64,000 bases of DNA from Planctomycetota bacterium (GCA_013152205.1 JAADGV010000111.1:116668-180667); one strand, 5' to 3'. Counted from the stretch's first letter, positions 27,996 through 37,332 are shown. The notes: generated by a model from the letters alone, not told the origin. Numbers and translations: made by a program.

Positions 27996-29657
27996 ATGGC
28001 AAACTGGAAGAAAATAGTGGTAACGGCAGCTTTGGTTGGGCTGTTGGCAACTTCGTACGACAACGTCTTGTGTAGCAAAGCAACGGCTGAGAGCGAGGGC
28101 AAGGCGGATCTGTTCAAGGCGATGGAGGTCAAGGTAAACGCCAAGCGGCTGCCGGATATCAATAAGGTGGTCGAATTATTGGAAGCTGCTTTGAGCAAGG
28201 GGCTCGATCTGGAAGACGCCGAGTTTGCTGAGCACATGCTCTCGGACGCGATGATGGAGCGTGCCACGGTCTTGATGCAGGTGGTCAATACGCAGTCGAT
28301 TCGCAATCCGAAAGTCCAGCAGGTGCGTCGGCTCGTGGTTTCTGATCTTCGTAGCGTGTTGGCTTACGACGACCCGCCTGCTCAGGCTTATTTTATGCTG
28401 GGACGTCTGATGGCCTTACCGGGCGGAGATCGACGCGAATCGCTACGTGCGATGACACAATATTTAGAAACCGAAGAGTTGCGCCCCGACCAGCGTGCGG
28501 AAGCTTATGCGCTGCGTGGCCGTGTGCAAACCGACGAAGCCAAGTCGCTGGCCGATTTTGATGAGGCGGTTAAGCTTGCGCCTAACAACGATGGTTATCG
28601 GTTGATTCGGGCATTTTTCTTGCGAGGTCGCCACAAGCTCGAAGAGGCCTTGGCCGAGGTCGATACACTGCTTGCTAATAACCCGAATGATGCCAACGCA
28701 TTGATTCTTCAAGGAGAGGTATTTCGCGAGTTGGGAAGAATGGAGGAAGCGCTAAAAAGCTTCGATCTAGCCACCGAGCAGGCTCCCCAAGCGCCGAGTC
28801 CTTTTCAGAACCGTGGGGAGATCTTCCGCGAGCAAGAAAAATATGAAGAAGCAATTTCTCAGTTCAATAAGGTGCTAGAGCTACAGCCGGGCGGTCTGCT
28901 GCCGTTGTTGCACCGCGCCCAGGCTTATCTCTACTCGGAGCAACTAGAAAAAGCACTGGCAGATGTCGAGCAAACGCTGGAAAAACAGCCCTTGATTGCT
29001 GCGCATCGACTTCGCGCAGAGATATTGGCAAAGATGGATCGTTTGCCGCAGGCGATCGAAGAGATGGAGCGAGTTGCCGAAGCCATGCCCAAGCAACCCG
29101 ATCTCAAGTTTCAATTGGCGGTTTATTATGGATACAACCAACAACCGCTCAAAGCGATTGACGCTTTTAGTGACTTGATTGCTATGGAGGAGGGTAATTT
29201 TGACGCACTCCAACGGCGGGGCGACACTTATCTCAACATCGGCGAACATGCCGCGGCGGCTGCCGATCTTGAGGCCGCGCTAAAGGTCAAACCAGAAGAC
29301 ACGTCTGTGCTAAACAACTTGGCTTGGGTACTAGCGACCTCGCCCGACGACGAGGTTCGCAACGGTACACGGGCGATCGAATTGGCCACTCAAGCTTGCG
29401 AGTTGGTTGATTATACTCAGCCACACATTCTTAGCACGCTTGCCGCAGCCTGTGCGGAGACGGGCGATTTTGAGTCTGCGATCAAATGGTCGCAACAGGC
29501 CGTCGACAAGGAAGACCCCGAGCATGGCGAGCAACTGGCGCTGGAGTTGGCTAGCTATAAGGAGAAGAAACCGTGGCGCGAACGGCAAACGCCAGAAAGC
29601 CAACCGCCGGCTCAGGAGCCGGAAGAGCCAGCGAAACAGGCCGAGGTACCGCAATAA
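27996..29657 (+). CDS. Secreted tetratricopeptide-repeat protein
   Basis: About 553 aa. An N-terminal hydrophobic segment after basic residues (MANWKKIVVTAALVGLLATS) suggests export. From about residue 110 onwards there is a long array of 34-residue TPR units, recognisable by pairs such as NPNDANALILQGEVFRELGR and EEAISQFNKVLELQPGGLLP. The last 50 residues are Pro/Glu/Gln-rich (PESQPPAQEPEEPAKQAEVP). It probably acts as a periplasmic protein-interaction scaffold. An in-frame ATG at 27963 exists, but the internal start gives a normal signal peptide. Single gene between repeat-rich gaps. Confidence 0.85.
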   Translation: MANWKKIVVTAALVGLLATSYDNVLCSKATAESEGKADLFKAMEVKVNAKRLPDINKVVELLEAALSKGLDLEDAEFAEHMLSDAMMERATVLMQVVNTQSIRNPKVQQVRRLVVSDLRSVLAYDDPPAQAYFMLGRLMALPGGDRRESLRAMTQYLETEELRPDQRAEAYALRGRVQTDEAKSLADFDEAVKLAPNNDGYRLIRAFFLRGRHKLEEALAEVDTLLANNPNDANALILQGEVFRELGRMEEALKSFDLATEQAPQAPSPFQNRGEIFREQEKYEEAISQFNKVLELQPGGLLPLLHRAQAYLYSEQLEKALADVEQTLEKQPLIAAHRLRAEILAKMDRLPQAIEEMERVAEAMPKQPDLKFQLAVYYGYNQQPLKAIDAFSDLIAMEEGNFDALQRRGDTYLNIGEHAAAAADLEAALKVKPEDTSVLNNLAWVLATSPDDEVRNGTRAIELATQACELVDYTQPHILSTLAAACAETGDFESAIKWSQQAVDKEDPEHGEQLALELASYKEKKPWRERQTPESQPPAQEPEEPAKQAEVPQ

Positions 29658-29681
29658 TCGTTTGGCGAAAAATGAAATGAT

Positions 29682-30314
29682 CACCACGGGGCCACGGAGG
29701 GCACGGAGAAAACAGTCTTTAATTCCAATCGAGAGAATGATCGGATTCGTCGTTCTATAAATTAAGAACACGGCAACACGAGTCCGTAAAATCTTGTTTT
29801 TATGGTTCTTCAGGCATTTTAGTGGCCAGGTGAACCCACAAATGCCCTGAAAGGGCAAAATATGATAGCCCAGGGCAAAGCCAACCGAGGCGCAGCAGTA
29901 GGTTGGCGTCGCCCTGGGTTTGTAAGCAATCAAACGATTGTCCGAGAGGACAGCGTAATATAACAACGGAGCGTTGCCGAAGACGAAATCAAGCCGCGGA
30001 TAGGTTTCGGCCTCGGCTACGTGCCGTTGCTTGGCTGAGCTAGAAACTCGGCCGAGGACTCGTGGTAAATTTTTACCTAGGGCGGCGGCAAGCTTCGCGA
30101 TGCTCGCCTGCCTTGCCCTAGGCTATGATGTTTTGCCCCGTTGGGGCAGAAGCAGCTTTGCTGCTTCGATGCCATGTTCAGCCACTAAAATTCCTGAAGA
30201 ACCGTTTTTCCGACAGGATGATAGGATCGTGGTTTCTTATATTTATCTTGTAAATCCTGTCAAAAAACTACTTGATAGCGGCCATGCCGCGTTCTCCGTG
30301 GCTCTGTGGTGAAT
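29682..30314. repeat. Imperfect palindrome of about 630 bp
   Basis: Three pairs of inverted blocks are nested in order: ACCACGGGGCCACGGAG (from 29682) with CTCCGTGGCTCTGTGGT (to 30312); GGTTCTTCAGGCATTTTAGT (29804-29823, extends to 29826) with its complement at 30181-30203 (22 of 23 matching); and GGGCAAAATATGATAGCCCA (from about 29853) with a complement-like block near 30115-30141. The whole gap between the TPR and symporter genes is this structure; short ORFs in it are not convincing. Confidence 0.75.
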
Positions 30315-30366
30315 ATTTTGCTTCTTTTCAGTTTGGATTTCTAACAGGTCATGGAGCGACGAGACT

Positions 30367-31989
30367 ATGCGGATGGCATTGCACTGGCAAATTCTTATCG
30401 CCATGTTGCTGGGGGCAGCCCTGGGGATGGTGTTGAATCGTGCCACCGGGCGGCAGCAAACGGGGCAAGAAGCTGAGTTTGAGGCAGGCGCTATCCAACT
30501 GATCGGCATGGAAAAAGCTGCCGTGGTGCCGGCAGGTAAAATCTGGTCGCTCGACACTCCGGAGCGAATTTTCATTCGGATCAGTCCTAAGCCGGGTGAG
30601 GGAAATGCTGACGGTGGTTTGCGCGATGTGGTTGTCGGCGATCGCCGATTGGTCGCACAGCGTTTGGCCAAGGAGGGCGAGCCTTGGCCCGAGGTCGAGG
30701 GGGCCGGTCCGATTCCTCGGTCGGTTGAACCGACACTCAGCGAGCTGCGGTCGCATGACCCTGTGGCTTATGCTTTGTTTCAGCAGTATGGACGGTCGCC
30801 CGCCCGACGAGTCGGCGACATTGCCAAAGTTATTGGCGACCTATTTTTGCGGATGCTGAAAATGGTTTCGGTGCCGTTGATCATTACGTCGCTACTGTCG
30901 GGGGTAACCGGGCTGGGGCAAGCAGAGCGGTTGGGCCGCATGTTTGGCCGAACGCTGTTGTACTATCTGGCAACGAGCATGTTGGCGATCGTCGCCGGTC
31001 TGGTGATGGTGAATGTCATTCAGCCCGGTGTTTCGGAGGTGGATGCCGCTGCCCCCGTTGTTGTGGAGGCTCTGCAACAAGAGGGGAAAGGGCTGGCGAT
31101 TGTGTTGTTCGAGCAACTTCAGAATATGATTCCAACCAATCCCTTCGAGGCGGTGGCGACAGGCAGTTTTCTTTCGATTATTGCTTTTACACTGGCGTTT
31201 GGCGTTTGCACCATTTTGGTGGGTGGCAAGACAGCGCAACGAATCAATGAGCTTGTGGACGCGGCGTTTCAGGTGATGATGAAGCTCACGATGCTCATCA
31301 TTTGCTTGGCACCCGTGGGGGTGTTCTTTTTGATGCTCTCGGTCACCTCGACCCAAGGAGCGGGGATTTTCGCTACCCTGGGGTGGTATATGCTGGCCGT
31401 GGCTTGTGCGTTGGCTTTCCATGCCGTGATTATTTTGCCAGCGATTTTGCATTTTGTTGCGAAGCGCAACCCGGTTCAGTTTGCTAAGGCGATGAGCCCT
31501 GCTCTGCTGACGGCATTTAGCTCGGCTTCGAGCAATGGCACGCTGCCGCTGACACTTACCTGTGTGGAAGAGCGTGCCCGGATAAGCAACCGTGTCGGTT
31601 CGTTTGTGTTGCCACTGGGGGCGACGATCAACATGGACGGTACAGCCCTGTACGAGGTGGTTGCTGTGCTGTTTATTGCACAGCTAAGCGGTTTGGAGCT
31701 GTCGCTAGCGCAGCAGGTGGTGGTGGCTTTCACCGCGCTGCTGGCGAGCATCGGGGCGGCTGGAATCCCTCATGCGGGACTGGTGATGATGGTAATTATC
31801 TTGCAGGCAGTAGGGCTGCCGACCGAGAGCCAAGGGCTGATTATCGCGGTCGACCGTGTTTTGGATATGTGCCGTACCGCGGTGAACGTATGGAGCGATT
31901 CGTGCGGCTGTGCCGTGGTGAGCCGATTCGAGGCCGTTGGCAGCGGGGGTGTGGTTGAATCGCCAGTCGAGGGAAGCGTCGACGTTTGA
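30367..31989 (+). CDS. Dicarboxylate/amino acid:cation symporter (DAACS family)
   Basis: 540 aa inner-membrane carrier, GltP/DctA type, importing glutamate, aspartate or C4-dicarboxylates with Na+ or H+. Core motifs are complete: the serine-rich SSASSNGTLPLTLTC re-entrant loop, GATINMDGTALYEVVAVLFI, AAGIPHAGLVMMVIILQAVG, and DRVLDMCRTAVNVWSD with the substrate-binding Asp/Arg/Asn. Unusual point: about 110 hydrophilic residues (about 28-150) are inserted between the first and second helices, making it longer than the usual 400-430. The insert contains no motif I recognise. Start ATG 30367; ATG 30373 is equivalent. Confidence 0.92.
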   Translation: MRMALHWQILIAMLLGAALGMVLNRATGRQQTGQEAEFEAGAIQLIGMEKAAVVPAGKIWSLDTPERIFIRISPKPGEGNADGGLRDVVVGDRRLVAQRLAKEGEPWPEVEGAGPIPRSVEPTLSELRSHDPVAYALFQQYGRSPARRVGDIAKVIGDLFLRMLKMVSVPLIITSLLSGVTGLGQAERLGRMFGRTLLYYLATSMLAIVAGLVMVNVIQPGVSEVDAAAPVVVEALQQEGKGLAIVLFEQLQNMIPTNPFEAVATGSFLSIIAFTLAFGVCTILVGGKTAQRINELVDAAFQVMMKLTMLIICLAPVGVFFLMLSVTSTQGAGIFATLGWYMLAVACALAFHAVIILPAILHFVAKRNPVQFAKAMSPALLTAFSSASSNGTLPLTLTCVEERARISNRVGSFVLPLGATINMDGTALYEVVAVLFIAQLSGLELSLAQQVVVAFTALLASIGAAGIPHAGLVMMVIILQAVGLPTESQGLIIAVDRVLDMCRTAVNVWSDSCGCAVVSRFEAVGSGGVVESPVEGSVDV

Positions 31990-31993
31990 ATCG

Positions 31994-32104
31994 GGGGGGA
32001 TTGCGAAGTCATGCTAGCCATAGGCAGAAGCCGCGGTCGAGCCTGACAAAACCGCAGCTTCCGCCCGCGGCTACTACAGGATCATCGACTTTGCGATCAT
32101 CCTG
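31994..32104. repeat. MITE-like palindromic element, copy B
   Basis: Closely matches copy A over its full length, including both outer ends (GGGGATTGCGAAGTC left, GACTTTGCGATCATCCTG right) and the inner palindrome. It lies between the symporter stop and the tRNA gene. Confidence 0.85.
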
Positions 32105-32188
32105 AATTTACGATGCCTCGCCTTGACTCGCAGATTGTGCTGAGTAGACTCGATAGCTTGCCGAGGCACAGGCCTTGGCAAAGAAAAT

Positions 32189-32272
32189 GGGCTCGTGGCG
32201 GAATTGGCAGACGCGCATGCTTGAGGGGCATGTGCCCGCAAGGGCGTGCTGGTTCGACTCCAGTCGGGCCCA
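32189..32272 (+). tRNA. tRNA-Leu (anticodon GAG)
   Basis: 84-nt class II tRNA. Acceptor stem GGGCTCG (32189-32195) pairs with CGGGCCC (32265-32271, one G-U), discriminator A at 32272. D-arm GGCGGAATTGGCAGACGC; anticodon arm CATGC-TTGAGGG-GCATG, giving GAG (reads CUC and CUU); long variable arm GTGCCCGCAAGGGCGT-like; T-arm with TTCGACT. The 3' CCA is not encoded. The long variable arm and GGTTCGACTCC-type T-loop fit leucine. Confidence 0.95.
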
Positions 32273-32476
32273 CTGCGGCGAAGACCGCAGATAGTAATTG
32301 AGATTGAGGCTCGCCGTCAATTAACTTGACCGTGAGCCTTTTTCTTTGCACCATCCTCTCGGTGGGCGTGGACACGTCCGCCAGGGGCTCTACAATTTCA
32401 AGTGTTCCGGCTGGTGGATGAGGTTCGCTAGCTGGCTCGGCTGATACACTTTCGATCTTCACAGGAGCAGTTTCCG

Positions 32477-32986
32477 ATGCTTAGTCAGGTTATGCAAGAC
32501 GCCATCAACGAACAAATCAACAACGAGCTGTTTGCGTCTTACAGCTATTTGTCGATGGCAGCTTGGTGCGAGCACAAACGATTCATCGGATGTGCCCACT
32601 GGATGCGGTTGCAGAGCGAAGAAGAACGCATCCACGCCCTGCGGCTTCACGACTTTCAATTGGCCCGCGACGGACAAGTGGTTTATCAAGCGATTGCTCA
32701 GCCAGAATCCGATTTTGAATCGGTCGTCGAGGTGTTTGAGAAAGCGCTTGCTCAAGAGCAAACCGTCACCCAGCAGATTGACGGGCTCTATGAATTGGCC
32801 TTCAACGAAAAGGCCTTTGCCGCGTTGGTAGAGCTAGAGTGGTTTATCACAGAGCAGGTTGAAGAAGAAAAAACGGCTCGCGAGATTGTCCATAAATTCA
32901 ACATGGTCAAAGACGATCCGGCCTCGTTGCTCGACCTGGATCGCGAGTTAGGCCAACGTGTGTCCGAGCAGGCCGGCGCGAAGTAA
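32477..32986 (+). CDS. Bacterial non-haem ferritin
   Basis: 169 aa. Iron storage protein of the FtnA type forming a 24-subunit shell and oxidising Fe2+. Four-helix ferritin pattern: NEQINNELFASYSYLSMAAW, SEEERIHALRLHDFQLARDG with the ferroxidase Glu/His, VFEKALAQEQTVTQQIDGLY, and LEWFITEQVEEEKTAREIVH. These carry the usual ferroxidase glutamates. No haem-ligand Met at the bacterioferritin position was noted. Start at ATG 32477 follows an AGGAGCAG box. It is convergent with the small membrane gene at 33.1 kb, sharing a bidirectional terminator. Confidence 0.95.
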   Translation: MLSQVMQDAINEQINNELFASYSYLSMAAWCEHKRFIGCAHWMRLQSEEERIHALRLHDFQLARDGQVVYQAIAQPESDFESVVEVFEKALAQEQTVTQQIDGLYELAFNEKAFAALVELEWFITEQVEEEKTAREIVHKFNMVKDDPASLLDLDRELGQRVSEQAGAK

Positions 32987-32990
32987 ATGA

Positions 32991-33080
32991 CAGGCGGATT
33001 GCAAAGTCGCTGTGGGAGGCGTCTCCAACGCCGAGCGAGAATAGAAAAAAACACTATCGGCGTCAGAGACGCCTCCCACA
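32991..33080. repeat. Palindromic element, copy G (outer end shared, inner core different)
   Basis: Left end CAGGCGGATTGCAAAGTC resembles the outer ends of copies A, B and F. The inner 24-bp imperfect inverted repeat starts TGTGGGAGGCGTCTCC at 33011 and ends GGAGGCGTCTCCCACA-like at 33080 (right arm 33057-33080). Confidence 0.7.
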
Positions 33081-33087
33081 TTTGAAA

Positions 33088-33118
33088 AAAAGCACGGGGT
33101 TGTAACTCCCGTGGCTTT
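33088..33118. terminator. Bidirectional terminator between ferritin and the small membrane gene
   Basis: AAAGCACGGGG faces CTCCCGTGGCTTT with one bulge around TTGTAA. A and T tracts on both sides let it work for both converging genes. Confidence 0.75.
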
Positions 33119-33122
33119 GCGT

Positions 33123-33350
33123 TTAAGCCCAGAGTGCAATAGCCGTGTCGATTACGGGAGCAGTCACCGACGACACGCGGCCTTTGACAGCGCCCCAGCC
33201 ACCGTATTCGCGGAGTTCCAAGTAGAGGAACAGGCACGCCAACAGCAGCGAAATGAGCGATACGATCAGCATGACCGTGTAAACATTGAGCTGTGGCTTC
33301 TTGCTGAGTACGCTTGGAGTACTAGCCGATTCTAAATTTGGTTGCGACAT
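33123..33350 (-). CDS. Small single-pass membrane protein
   Basis: 75 aa from the ATG at 33350. A polar Ser/Pro-rich start (MSQPNLESASTPSVLSKKPQ) precedes one strong membrane helix VYTVMLIVSLISLLLACLFL and a short outer part ending TAPVIDTAIALWA. Its start codon lies inside the end of the coiled-coil gene upstream (29-bp overlap in another frame), so the two are probably translationally coupled and may work together at the membrane. Not recognised beyond that. Confidence 0.75.
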   Translation of the reverse strand: MSQPNLESASTPSVLSKKPQLNVYTVMLIVSLISLLLACLFLYLELREYGGWGAVKGRVSSVTAPVIDTAIALWA

Positions 33351-34161
33351 GATCGCCCTCCTGAATAGCACCTTTTTGGAAGTGACGGATGACACGACCA
33401 ACTGCCCGATCAGGCTCGGTCTTGAGTATCTCGGCTCGGCCGAGGTAGTGGTCTCCACGGTAAACTTCGATGGTATGCCCAGGTTTGAGCCCATCGTCGG
33501 CACCCACGCTTATTTCGATCAGCTGTTTGCCAGCGGCTCGGTGGATCGCCTTGACGATACCCCGCACGTTGGGTGCTGCCGCTTGAGGGTCGGTGCTGGG
33601 GTCAATGCCGTTCTCGCGTAAGAGCGATATTTTTTCGCTAAGCTGTTGTACTAGCTGAGTGCTTCGCTCGTGGAGGGAAGTTAAGATTCCCTGGGCTTGG
33701 TGCAACTCATCGGTCGATCGAATGGCAGTCGCTACGGCTACATCGCGAGCTTGCTGGTTCTCTTGATTGGCATCTCGCAACGTATTGACTTCGGTGGTGA
33801 GCGACTCGTTGTTCGATTGCGTCGAAACGACGGCAGCGGTGTTGGCCCGTTGTTCTTGGCGAAGCTGATCCAGCTCGGCTTGAGAGGCTGTGTTTTGGGC
33901 GACCAGTTGGATTCGTTCGCTTTCGAGCAAAGCGACTTTCTGCTTCGAGGCTTCAATTTTTCCAGTCAATTGGTTATCGAGGCTACGCAGTTTGCTTTCC
34001 AGTTGTAAATTCTGGTTTTTGGAATCGCTAAGCTTGGCAGTAAGCCGGTCGGCGTCTTCTTTGAAGTTCCGGTGTGTCGAGTACACCATGATTGCAACCG
34101 CCATCACAAAGATCGAGGTTATCATGGTCACGAAGATAAGTACTGAACCGAGTAATCTCAT
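33322..34161 (-). CDS. Membrane-anchored coiled-coil protein
   Basis: 279 aa from ATG 34161, which follows an AAGAGGAAG box. One N-terminal membrane helix (LGSVLIFVTMITSIFVMAVA), then a long coiled coil (about 30-190: DADRLTAKLSDSKNQNLQLE, ESKLRSLDNQL, ESERIQLVAQNTA) and a small C-terminal beta domain GIVKAIHRAAGKQLIEISVG to GRAEILKTEPDRAVGRVIRH. The C-terminal segment recurs in planctomycete envelope proteins as I remember them. Likely an envelope structural or spacer protein; function unknown. The frame continues upstream to 34284, but that lead is not plausible. Confidence 0.8.
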   Translation of the reverse strand: MRLLGSVLIFVTMITSIFVMAVAIMVYSTHRNFKEDADRLTAKLSDSKNQNLQLESKLRSLDNQLTGKIEASKQKVALLESERIQLVAQNTASQAELDQLRQEQRANTAAVVSTQSNNESLTTEVNTLRDANQENQQARDVAVATAIRSTDELHQAQGILTSLHERSTQLVQQLSEKISLLRENGIDPSTDPQAAAPNVRGIVKAIHRAAGKQLIEISVGADDGLKPGHTIEVYRGDHYLGRAEILKTEPDRAVGRVIRHFQKGAIQEGDHVATKFRIG

Positions 34162-34513
34162 CGAAATAACTTCCTCTTGGGGAGTTTGCTGCACCGGGGG
34201 CGTTGTAGCTAAACTCCGAATCGTGCCGTGGTAGTCGAACCTGACTGAACCACGATGATCATGTTCCGTGCGAGGAGCTTCCAATGCTCCGTTGCTGCGA
34301 CGAGGGCCGTCGAGCAGAAAACTGGGGGATGAGCGGCACGCAACCCTGCCGTCCGACCGAAATACCCTCAGCTAGCTGCCATCGTAGGAGATAACTCCTG
34401 TAGACGCAGTATAATCAAGGTAGGAAAAGGGTGTCAAACTTTCGTTGTGCGAGAATTGCCAGTCTGGGCCTTTAATAGCCGATTTTGACAGTTTTCCGAT
34501 TTCGGAGACCCAA

Positions 34514-34720
34514 TTACTCCGGAAAACAGTCGCAACACGAGCCACAGGAGGCCGGACGCGGTGCCGAGGGGCCGCCCGTGGCCGAATGGGCCGCCGGAAC
34601 GCTCAGCAGCTTGGTGAGCTTTGTACCGCCGCAACCCTCGCATTTCGGGGTTTCGTCGCCCCGGACAAGCAATTCCTGCTCGTGTTCGCATTGCTGACAG
34701 ATAAACTCGTAGAGTGGCAT
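34514..34720 (-). CDS. FmdB-family zinc-ribbon protein
   Basis: 68 aa. N-terminal MPLYEFICQQCEHEQELLVR with Cys8 and Cys11, then CEGCGG with Cys27 and Cys30, forming a zinc ribbon. The Gly/Ala/Pro-rich tail ends CGSCCDCFPE. FmdB-like proteins are named after a putative regulator of formamidase, but the actual role is unknown. It is the last gene of the minus-strand NfeD/FloA group, 42 bp after the preceding stop. Confidence 0.88.
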   Translation of the reverse strand: MPLYEFICQQCEHEQELLVRGDETPKCEGCGGTKLTKLLSVPAAHSATGGPSAPRPASCGSCCDCFPE

Positions 34721-34762
34721 GAGATGAAATCCAGGGTAGCAAAATCAAGTAATTGGTCCGAT

Positions 34763-35446
34763 TCACCATCGGTCGGGTCGCCGCAGGATTTCTTGGGCGA
34801 CGATTAGCTGCCGCATTCCTTCGGGGCTACGCAGTAGCTTGGCAATCTCTGATGCCAGATCAGCCTTCTTTGGGGCGATCACCAATTCTTTCGCTTGCAG
34901 CCCGGCGCTGCCCAACCGATGGCCGAATTTCTCTTGAAGACGAGAATCCATACGATCATCGGCCAGCCCGACTTCGTCGCCTAATCTCTCGGCATGTTCG
35001 GCAATCTGAGTCGACCCCACATGGCGCGAGACATGCTCGGCGACACCTTCGCGTCGCAGGGTAGGTTTGGCTTGGACAGGCTGACGTTGTTTGGCGAGTC
35101 GTGGCGTAAGCGGCTTCCGCTGTTGAGCGGCAAGGCGTTTGGGGGGCCGTTGTCGGCTAGGGGCGACAGGTTTCAAGGGAACCACTTCTTCCTTCGGTGG
35201 CTTGCCTTGTGCTCGGCGAAGAAATTCTTCGACTTCATTCCGCAACGCATCCGCTTGGTTCGGGGGTGCATCGACCGGAGCCGCTCTGTCCGGTGCTTCG
35301 GCTAGCTGGGGACGTTTTGGACGGCGAGGGCGCGGATCTTTTTTGTTCGCTTCTGCTTTGCCCATCACAAGCTGATAGATACCGTAGAGAAGCAGAAAGA
35401 TGACCGGCGCGAGATTCTCGAGGAGATCGCCCAATAGGGGTACCAT
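34763..35446 (-). CDS. Hypothetical membrane-anchored, basic-proline-rich protein
   Basis: About 227 aa from ATG 35446 (a GTG seven codons upstream is also possible). An N-terminal hydrophobic stretch (LAPVIFLLLYGIYQLVMGKA) anchors a long Arg/Pro/Lys/Gln-rich, probably unstructured region (KKDPRPRRPKRPQLAEAPDR; RQRPPKRLAAQQRKPLTPRL) and a helical C-terminus AKKADLASEIAKLLRSPEGM ending RQLIVAQEILRRPDRW. The last helix block is typical of planctomycete proteins encoded next to FloA. Probably in the same operon and perhaps a partner of the flotillin. Confidence 0.75.
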   Translation of the reverse strand: MVPLLGDLLENLAPVIFLLLYGIYQLVMGKAEANKKDPRPRRPKRPQLAEAPDRAAPVDAPPNQADALRNEVEEFLRRAQGKPPKEEVVPLKPVAPSRQRPPKRLAAQQRKPLTPRLAKQRQPVQAKPTLRREGVAEHVSRHVGSTQIAEHAERLGDEVGLADDRMDSRLQEKFGHRLGSAGLQAKELVIAPKKADLASEIAKLLRSPEGMRQLIVAQEILRRPDRW

Positions 35447-35501
35447 GATGCCTGCCAGAATCTGCACGCGATGTATCTCCGGTTAGAGGGCAACTGGTGA
35501 A

Positions 35502-36563
35502 TCAATCGCGTCGGCTTCCCGAGTTGGCAATCGATTCACGCATGTCGGTATCGGCCTGAACGTTTTTCAGTTTGTAGTAATCGAGGATTCCTAGGTTGCC
35601 TGTGCGAAACGCTTCGGCCATTGCCTTGGGAACTTCGGCTTCGGCTTCAACCAAGTGGCCTCGGTTTTCTTCAATTTTCGCGAATTTTTCTTGCTCCTGC
35701 GATACCGCCATGGCGCGACGACCTTCTGCTTGGGCACGGGCGACCCGGGTATCGGCCTCGGCTTGGTCGGCCTGCAAACGGGCGCCGATATTGTCGCCAA
35801 CGTCGATGTCCGCGATATCGATCGAGACAATTTCAAACGCGGTTTGAGAATCAAGCTTACGCGACAGCACCGCTTTTGAGATCGTGTCGGGATTCTCCAG
35901 AACACGGGCATGGGTTGGGGCCGAGCCGATGGCGCTGACAATGCCTTCGCCGACGCGAGCGATAATCGTTTCTTCGGTGGCTCCCCCGATGAGCCGATCG
36001 AGGTTCGCCCGAACGGTCACACGGGCACGAACTTTCAATTGGATGCCATTTTTTGCGATAGCGTCGAGCGTCGTCCGATTCGACTCGCTCGAAGGACAAT
36101 CGATTACCCGCGGGTAAACGCTGGTCTGCACGGCTTCGAGAATATTTCGCCCGGCCAAGTCGATGGCTGTTGCGCGTTTGAAATCGAGGTCGATGATTTT
36201 CGCTTTGCGGGCGGCGATCATCGCGCGAATCACCAGGGGCACATTGCCGCCGGCCATGTAGTGTGCTTGGAGTGCTTGGGTAGTGATTCCTTCAGATTTG
36301 TCGAGCCCTGCTTGCACGGACATGATTTTGCTACGGACAATTACCGTGGGATTGACTTTGCGAAATCTCATCATGATGAGGTCGACAAGGCCAATACCTG
36401 CCCCGGTGGATACCGACTGCACCCACAGCCGGGCAAATTGTGCAAAGATGGCAAAGAAGACCAGGACGGCAATCATCACCGCGAATGCGCCGACAATAAC
36501 CAGGGTGGTTGAATCGCCGGCAGCCAGCAGGGGGATTCCGAGAGGCGTTTCCTGCATATTCAT
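35502..36563 (-). CDS. floA: Flotillin-like protein FloA
   Basis: 353 aa from ATG 36563. Bacterial flotillin that marks functional membrane microdomains. A single membrane anchor ([20 protein letters not shown]) is followed by the SPFH core ([80 protein letters not shown]) and an Ala/Glu-rich helical tail ([20 protein letters not shown]). This is the YqfA/FloA type that typically accompanies NfeD proteins. Upstream sequence in the same frame (to 36695) is repeat DNA and not coding. Confidence 0.95.
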   Translation of the reverse strand: MNMQETPLGIPLLAAGDSTTLVIVGAFAVMIAVLVFFAIFAQFARLWVQSVSTGAGIGLVDLIMMRFRKVNPTVIVRSKIMSVQAGLDKSEGITTQALQAHYMAGGNVPLVIRAMIAARKAKIIDLDFKRATAIDLAGRNILEAVQTSVYPRVIDCPSSESNRTTLDAIAKNGIQLKVRARVTVRANLDRLIGGATEETIIARVGEGIVSAIGSAPTHARVLENPDTISKAVLSRKLDSQTAFEIVSIDIADIDVGDNIGARLQADQAEADTRVARAQAEGRRAMAVSQEQEKFAKIEENRGHLVEAEAEVPKAMAEAFRTGNLGILDYYKLKNVQADTDMRESIANSGSRRD

Positions 36564-36670
36564 TTCAAGGGGTCTCCATCCACAGGCCAAACCAGGGCGA
36601 AACCGTGCTTTTCGCCACGGTTTCCCTGCTCGCTTTGTACTGTGTGGCACGGGCAATTGCAAGCCGACAG

Positions 36671-36738
36671 CTGTAGTGGGACCTGGAAAAACCACGGCTT
36701 CCGCCCGCGGCTAGTAGGACTTTGCCATTCTTCTGCTG
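36671..36738. repeat. MITE-like element, partial copy E
   Basis: Only one half of the core is kept (ACCACGGCTTCCGCCCGCGG followed by CTAGTAGGACTTTGCCATTC), corresponding to the right half of copies A and B. It lies in the 187-bp gap between the short NfeD gene and floA, so it interrupts a likely operon. Confidence 0.65.
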
Positions 36739-36750
36739 TAGTGGAGATCT

Positions 36751-37332
36751 CTACCCCAGCGGGTCTTCAAAAGAGTCGAGGCCTAGTTCGTCGATGGGTT
36801 TGGAGAATAGATCGCGTGGATCCTCAACCAGACTACGGGCTTCCTCTTTGTCGGCAGGTCGAACTACGACCCGGTTTCCTTTGACCTCGACCACGACAAT
36901 CGGTTGGCCTGGTTCGATGGCGATGCCCCGGCTCACGGCATCGAGAAGATGCCCATCGATCAGGATCGAACCTGCAGGGAGCATTTTGGATTTGGCAACC
37001 CCGACTTGGCCCACAAGCTCGCGACGCGAGTCTGCCGGCTGCATGTCTTCCGAAGTCATCAGCTCGCCCAAAAAGGCTTTTCCCATCGGCGTGTGGGGCC
37101 AGAACTTAAAAGCTAGTGCGACAACCGTAGGAACAGCAATTACGGTGATGAGCAAAAACCCTAGGCCTGAGGTCGTATCGCGGCGAAACGCCACCACGAC
37201 ACTGCCCACGATAGCAATCGCAGACAAGAAACTTAGTAATCCACCCGAGGGGATGAATACTTCGAGGACGACGAGCGCACATCCTACGAGCATCAAGATA
37301 GTTGCCCAGGTAAGCGGATCGAGTCCAGACAT
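36751..37332 (-). CDS. Short NfeD-like membrane protein with OB-fold tail
   Basis: 193 aa from ATG 37332. Membrane segments PLTWATILMLVGCALVVLEV, LLSFLSAIAIVGSVVVAF and LGFLLITVIAVPTVVALAFK, then a soluble NfeD OB-fold domain (ELVGQVGVAKSKMLPAGSIL, GIAIEPGQPIVVVEVKGNRV). No protease domain. Such short NfeD proteins act with flotillin/stomatin partners, here FloA encoded just downstream. Confidence 0.88.
   Translation of the reverse strand: MSGLDPLTWATILMLVGCALVVLEVFIPSGGLLSFLSAIAIVGSVVVAFRRDTTSGLGFLLITVIAVPTVVALAFKFWPHTPMGKAFLGELMTSEDMQPADSRRELVGQVGVAKSKMLPAGSILIDGHLLDAVSRGIAIEPGQPIVVVEVKGNRVVVRPADKEEARSLVEDPRDLFSKPIDELGLDSFEDPLG

Noticed and set aside
30031..30312. 93-aa ORF inside the 630-bp palindrome
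   Set aside because: Reading frame is formed by the palindrome arms; no domain and no conservation evidence.
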